64,000 bases of DNA, taken from positions 2,066,905 to 2,130,904 of the forward strand of contig NZ_AP017378.1 of the NCBI RefSeq assembly GCF_003966735.1, given 5' to 3'. Below, one piece after another: positions 61,946 to 64,000 of this stretch. The notes below the pieces were generated by a model. That model was not told where the DNA came from. It ran no database searches and worked only from the letters and a program-made list of their open reading frames with translations. The position numbers and the translations under genes were made by a program. How positions within the stretch are numbered: the stretch's first letter is position 1; every line of letters begins with the position of its first letter. Source of the stretch: Desulfovibrio ferrophilus (GTDB lineage Bacteria; Desulfobacterota; Desulfovibrionia; Desulfovibrionales; Desulfovibrionaceae).

Positions 61946-62704
61946 TTAGTAATCCATCATGATGCCAAGGGTCTGGGTATTGCCGTTGGAAGCAGGATCC
62001 CAAGGCTGGGTTGCGATAGGCGCAGTTGCGAGGCCGGGGATGGTCAGCGCAGCGGTGGTACCACCAGCAGCAGCAACCGACAGAGCAACGCAAGAACCGG
62101 TATCGCCACCGACGCGACCGTCGATCGCGGTATCGAGACCCTGAGCCACATCAGTGGGGCAGTTGTAGATGATCACGAAGTTACGCAGCAGGTCCTGACC
62201 GCTCACGGTCACGGCCAGCGTACCCAGATCAACCTGGACAACCTGCGTACCGGTGTACTCACCCTCGATGGTCGTCTGCACGACGTTGACGGTCTGAGTA
62301 CCGCTGTCGTCACAATGACCAACAGGCTGAGTCAGGGAGCCCAAAGTAACAGGGGTGGTCAGCTTGGACTTGATCAACGTACAGGGGGTGATACCCACGG
62401 CGCGAAGTACTTCCTCTGCACCACCAGCGGCACCAATCTGAAGCTCAAGGCCACCTTCGATCTGGCCGTCAGCGCTTGCAGCGGAACCGCCGTTCTCGGC
62501 GCCGTCAATAAGCAGGTTGCCGGTTTTGTCGTAGTAGGTCTGTGCCACAGTGGCCCATTTTTGAGCGAACTGCTGCGAGAACTGTTTGACCTGCGCACCA
62601 CGTACGATATCGCGACCCTTCATGACACCGGCCAGAATGATGCCGATGATGACGAGCACGATGGCCATTTCAACCAAAGTGAAACCCTTTGCGTTCCTAT
62701 TCAT
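61946..62704 (-). CDS. Type IV prepilin-like protein 2 (MshA-type)
   Basis: 252 residues. Prepilin leader NRNAKG|FTLVEMAIVLVIIGII with Gly-Phe cleavage and Glu5 of the mature form, a long hydrophobic helix, then a globular C-terminal part. It shares the N-terminal helix and region around KQFSQQFAQKWATVAQTYYD with the next gene, so the two are tandem paralogues. Internal Cys pairs (TPCTLIKSK, GHCDDSG, NCPTDV, GSCVAL) could form disulfides. Preceded by a good ribosome-binding site (AGGAG near 62713). Confidence 0.93.
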   Translation of the reverse strand: MNRNAKGFTLVEMAIVLVIIGIILAGVMKGRDIVRGAQVKQFSQQFAQKWATVAQTYYDKTGNLLIDGAENGGSAASADGQIEGGLELQIGAAGGAEEVLRAVGITPCTLIKSKLTTPVTLGSLTQPVGHCDDSGTQTVNVVQTTIEGEYTGTQVVQVDLGTLAVTVSGQDLLRNFVIIYNCPTDVAQGLDTAIDGRVGGDTGSCVALSVAAAGGTTAALTIPGLATAPIATQPWDPASNGNTQTLGIMMDY

Positions 62705-62742
62705 GGCAGACTCCTGAAAAAATTAAATGTTGAACAGACTAC

Positions 62743-63528
62743 CTAGTAATCCAAAATGATGCCCACAGTTTGAACCTGACCATTACTGGCAGGATCCCAC
62801 GCAGTGGCCGTAACAGGATTCACGGCATTCCAGGCACGAGGGAAAGCGGTGGGAATGGCATTCATGGCATAAGCGCCCTGAACACCAATACACGTTCCCG
62901 ATTCGCCATCAGCCTGGCCGTCGATCACGGTATCCAGCCCCTGTGCCACGTCCGTGGGGACGTTGAACAGGATCACTGCATTACGCTGCGAGGTCATGCC
63001 GCTGACAGTGGCCATGATCGTCCGCAGGTCCACCGTAACAACCGAGTTGCCGGTGTACTCGCCTTCAACAGTCGTCTGAACGATGTTCACATCGCTGTTG
63101 CAATGAGCGGTGGTCCCCGAAGTGACGTTGCCCTGAATGGTGGTCACGGGCAGGGTCAGCTTGGACTTGATCAGCGTGCAAGGGGTGATGCCCACGGCTT
63201 CGCAGACGTCCAAGACGCCAGAGGCGCCGGCACCGTTGATCCGCACGTTCAAACGGCCACTCATGATGCCGTTGGTGACATCGGCATTTCGGGCGCCATT
63301 GTCATTGCCATCCAACAGAATTTGACCAGTTTTGTCATAGTAGGTCTGAGCGATGGTTCCCCATTTCTGAGCAAACTGCTGCGAGAACTGTTTAACCTGA
63401 GAGCCACGCACGATGTCACGACCTTTCATGACACCGGCCAGAATAATTCCGATGATCACCAGGACGATAGCCATCTCCACAAGCGTGAAGCCGGATACCT
63501 TTTTATTCCGCAGGTTGAGCGAGATCAT
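62743..63528 (-). CDS. Type IV prepilin-like protein 1 (MshA-type)
   Basis: 261 residues. MISLNLRNKKVSG|FTLVEMAIVLV prepilin leader; the helix and KQFSQQFAQKWGTIAQTYYD segment match the downstream pilin. The globular domain has Cys in DVCEAV, GITPCTLIK, AHCNSD and GTCIGV. The ATG at 63528 was chosen because AAGGAGG lies 8 bases upstream; a TTG one codon earlier is less likely. It follows the riboswitch leader and the promoter and is probably the main pilin. Confidence 0.93.
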   Translation of the reverse strand: MISLNLRNKKVSGFTLVEMAIVLVIIGIILAGVMKGRDIVRGSQVKQFSQQFAQKWGTIAQTYYDKTGQILLDGNDNGARNADVTNGIMSGRLNVRINGAGASGVLDVCEAVGITPCTLIKSKLTLPVTTIQGNVTSGTTAHCNSDVNIVQTTVEGEYTGNSVVTVDLRTIMATVSGMTSQRNAVILFNVPTDVAQGLDTVIDGQADGESGTCIGVQGAYAMNAIPTAFPRAWNAVNPVTATAWDPASNGQVQTVGIILDY

Positions 63529-63563
63529 CAATAATCCTCCTTGGAATGAAGTGGTTGCATCAT

Positions 63564-63645
63564 ACCCCTTGGCAACCCGGCCATCTCATATCCACTGAGA
63601 TCCGTGGCTTTCCGTCCCCCCCTCGCGGCGAGTTTGGCTTTTTTA
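63564..63645 (-). ncRNA. c-di-GMP-I (GEMM) riboswitch in the pilin leader
   Basis: Minus strand: GCCAAACTCGCC, GNRA-type GCGA loop, GGGACGGAAAGCCACGG, a P3 stem ATCTCA/TGAGAT, then GGCCGGGTTGCC. The aptamer ends about 35 bases before the pilin ATG. The predicted TSS is near 63658, so the aptamer starts almost at the 5-prime end. Together with 60000-60075 it makes two riboswitches for one pilus. Confidence 0.94.
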
Positions 63646-63664
63646 CTAGTAGACCTTCAACATT

Positions 63665-63693
63665 ACTATCACTGAATCACTATGATGTGTCAA
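63665..63693 (-). promoter_or_regulatory. Sigma70-type promoter of the pilin riboswitch leader
   Basis: -35 TTGACA (63688-63693, minus strand), 17-base spacer, -10 GATAGT (63665-63670). The predicted start falls near 63658, directly upstream of the aptamer. Confidence 0.65.
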
Positions 63694-63749
63694 TGCAGCT
63701 TTAGAGTCCTCCCCCCCGTAATAGCCTGAGTGTGCAGTGAATCAGATGG

Positions 63750-64000
63750 CTATATCCAGGCAAATAGCGTTGAGATACGGCCATCACCCTTTACACGAAA
63801 GTCCAAAGACAGCGTTTCAGCTGCCAAAAAATCTTTATTCCACTTTCCTGCACTGAGAAATGAGGCCAATCCCAGCCGCATCACGGCTCTGCCGTCGGGT
63901 TTGGGCCTAAGCCACAGAGTCGCACCGTCACTCATCACTCGCGCACCCGCACCAGAACCAGGACCACTCCCCAATAGCACGTCCACGACACCTGGGAAAG
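63750..64000 (-). CDS. C-terminal part of an unidentified protein (start beyond the window)
   Basis: At least 83 residues of the C-terminal end are visible: VVDVLLGSGPGSGAGARVMS, TLWLRPKPDGRAVMRLGLAS, LSLDFRVKGDGRISTLFAWI then TAG at 63752-63750. It looks beta-rich. Its N-terminus lies to the right of the window. It is on the same strand as the pilus genes and about 220 bp upstream of the first pilin, so it may be another pilus or surface gene, but there is no recognisable motif. Confidence 0.6.
   Translation of the reverse strand, partial: FPGVVDVLLGSGPGSGAGARVMSDGATLWLRPKPDGRAVMRLGLASFLSAGKWNKDFLAAETLSLDFRVKGDGRISTLFAWI

Noticed and set aside
1-64000. tRNA, rRNA, CRISPR array, insertion sequence or integrase
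   Set aside because: None was recognised. Repeats seen are short hairpins or the two elements at 6016-6270, without spacers or transposase genes.

Overview
The window looks like chromosomal DNA of a motile, free-living deltaproteobacterium, most plausibly Desulfovibrionales. The reasons are gene content and style: many large PAS/GAF/HD-GYP/HDOD signalling proteins, a cyclic-nucleotide-binding FliG-like gene next to motAB, a CI-type S24 repressor, GEMM (c-di-GMP-I) riboswitches and moderately high GC. This placement is inference from gene content; no 16S or ribosomal gene is present.

Layout. 1-9.6 kb: queuosine genes (queF, partial; a YhhQ-type transporter), then small housekeeping and membrane genes (TIGR04076-like protein, putative glycosyltransferase, PilZ protein, three tiny membrane proteins, LemA pair, LysE-type exporter, CsaA, MscS channel, UMF1-type MFS). 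A pair of nested-hairpin repeats lies at 6016-6270. 9.6-20.6 kb: a minus-strand signalling block with a dCache chemoreceptor, a putative operon (1577-residue multi-PAS/GAF histidine kinase, REC-HDOD regulator, REC-HD-GYP regulator) and a REC-TPR-PilZ protein. 20.6-26.6 kb: MarC, carboxypeptidase Taq, a hypothetical, a Gam-like protein, an S24 repressor, FxsA and a rhomboid. 26.6-37.2 kb: GAF-GAF-PAS adenylate cyclase, ADP-ribosylglycohydrolase-like protein, nucleoside-recognition membrane protein, GAF-sigma54 activator, a periplasm-anchored alpha/beta hydrolase, a methyltransferase and a REC-histidine kinase. 37.3-40.4 kb: znuA-znuC-znuB-zur with a palindromic Zur-type operator inside the promoter. 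40.5-51.5 kb: an LprI-like protein, fliM, a TetR/AhpD-like pair with matching operators, a REC-TPR protein, cNMP-FliG-like/motA/motB, and a GAF-HD-GYP-pseudoreceiver protein. 51.6-64 kb: an MSHA-type type IV pilus locus, all minus strand, ending in a strong terminator at 51.58 kb.

The most interesting theme is nucleotide second messengers acting on surface and motility functions. The pilus locus carries two c-di-GMP-I riboswitches, one in the leader of the tandem prepilins and one inside the locus directly before the assembly ATPase. That ATPase itself has the MshEN motifs that bind c-di-GMP in known homologues. Two HD-GYP proteins and two PilZ proteins are also in the window. Separately, a class III cyclase and a cyclic-nucleotide-binding domain fused to a FliG-like C-terminus suggest a possible cAMP-to-motor link. 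Most intergenic regions over 300 bp contain structured DNA or nothing recognisable; no tRNA, rRNA, CRISPR array or insertion sequence was seen.
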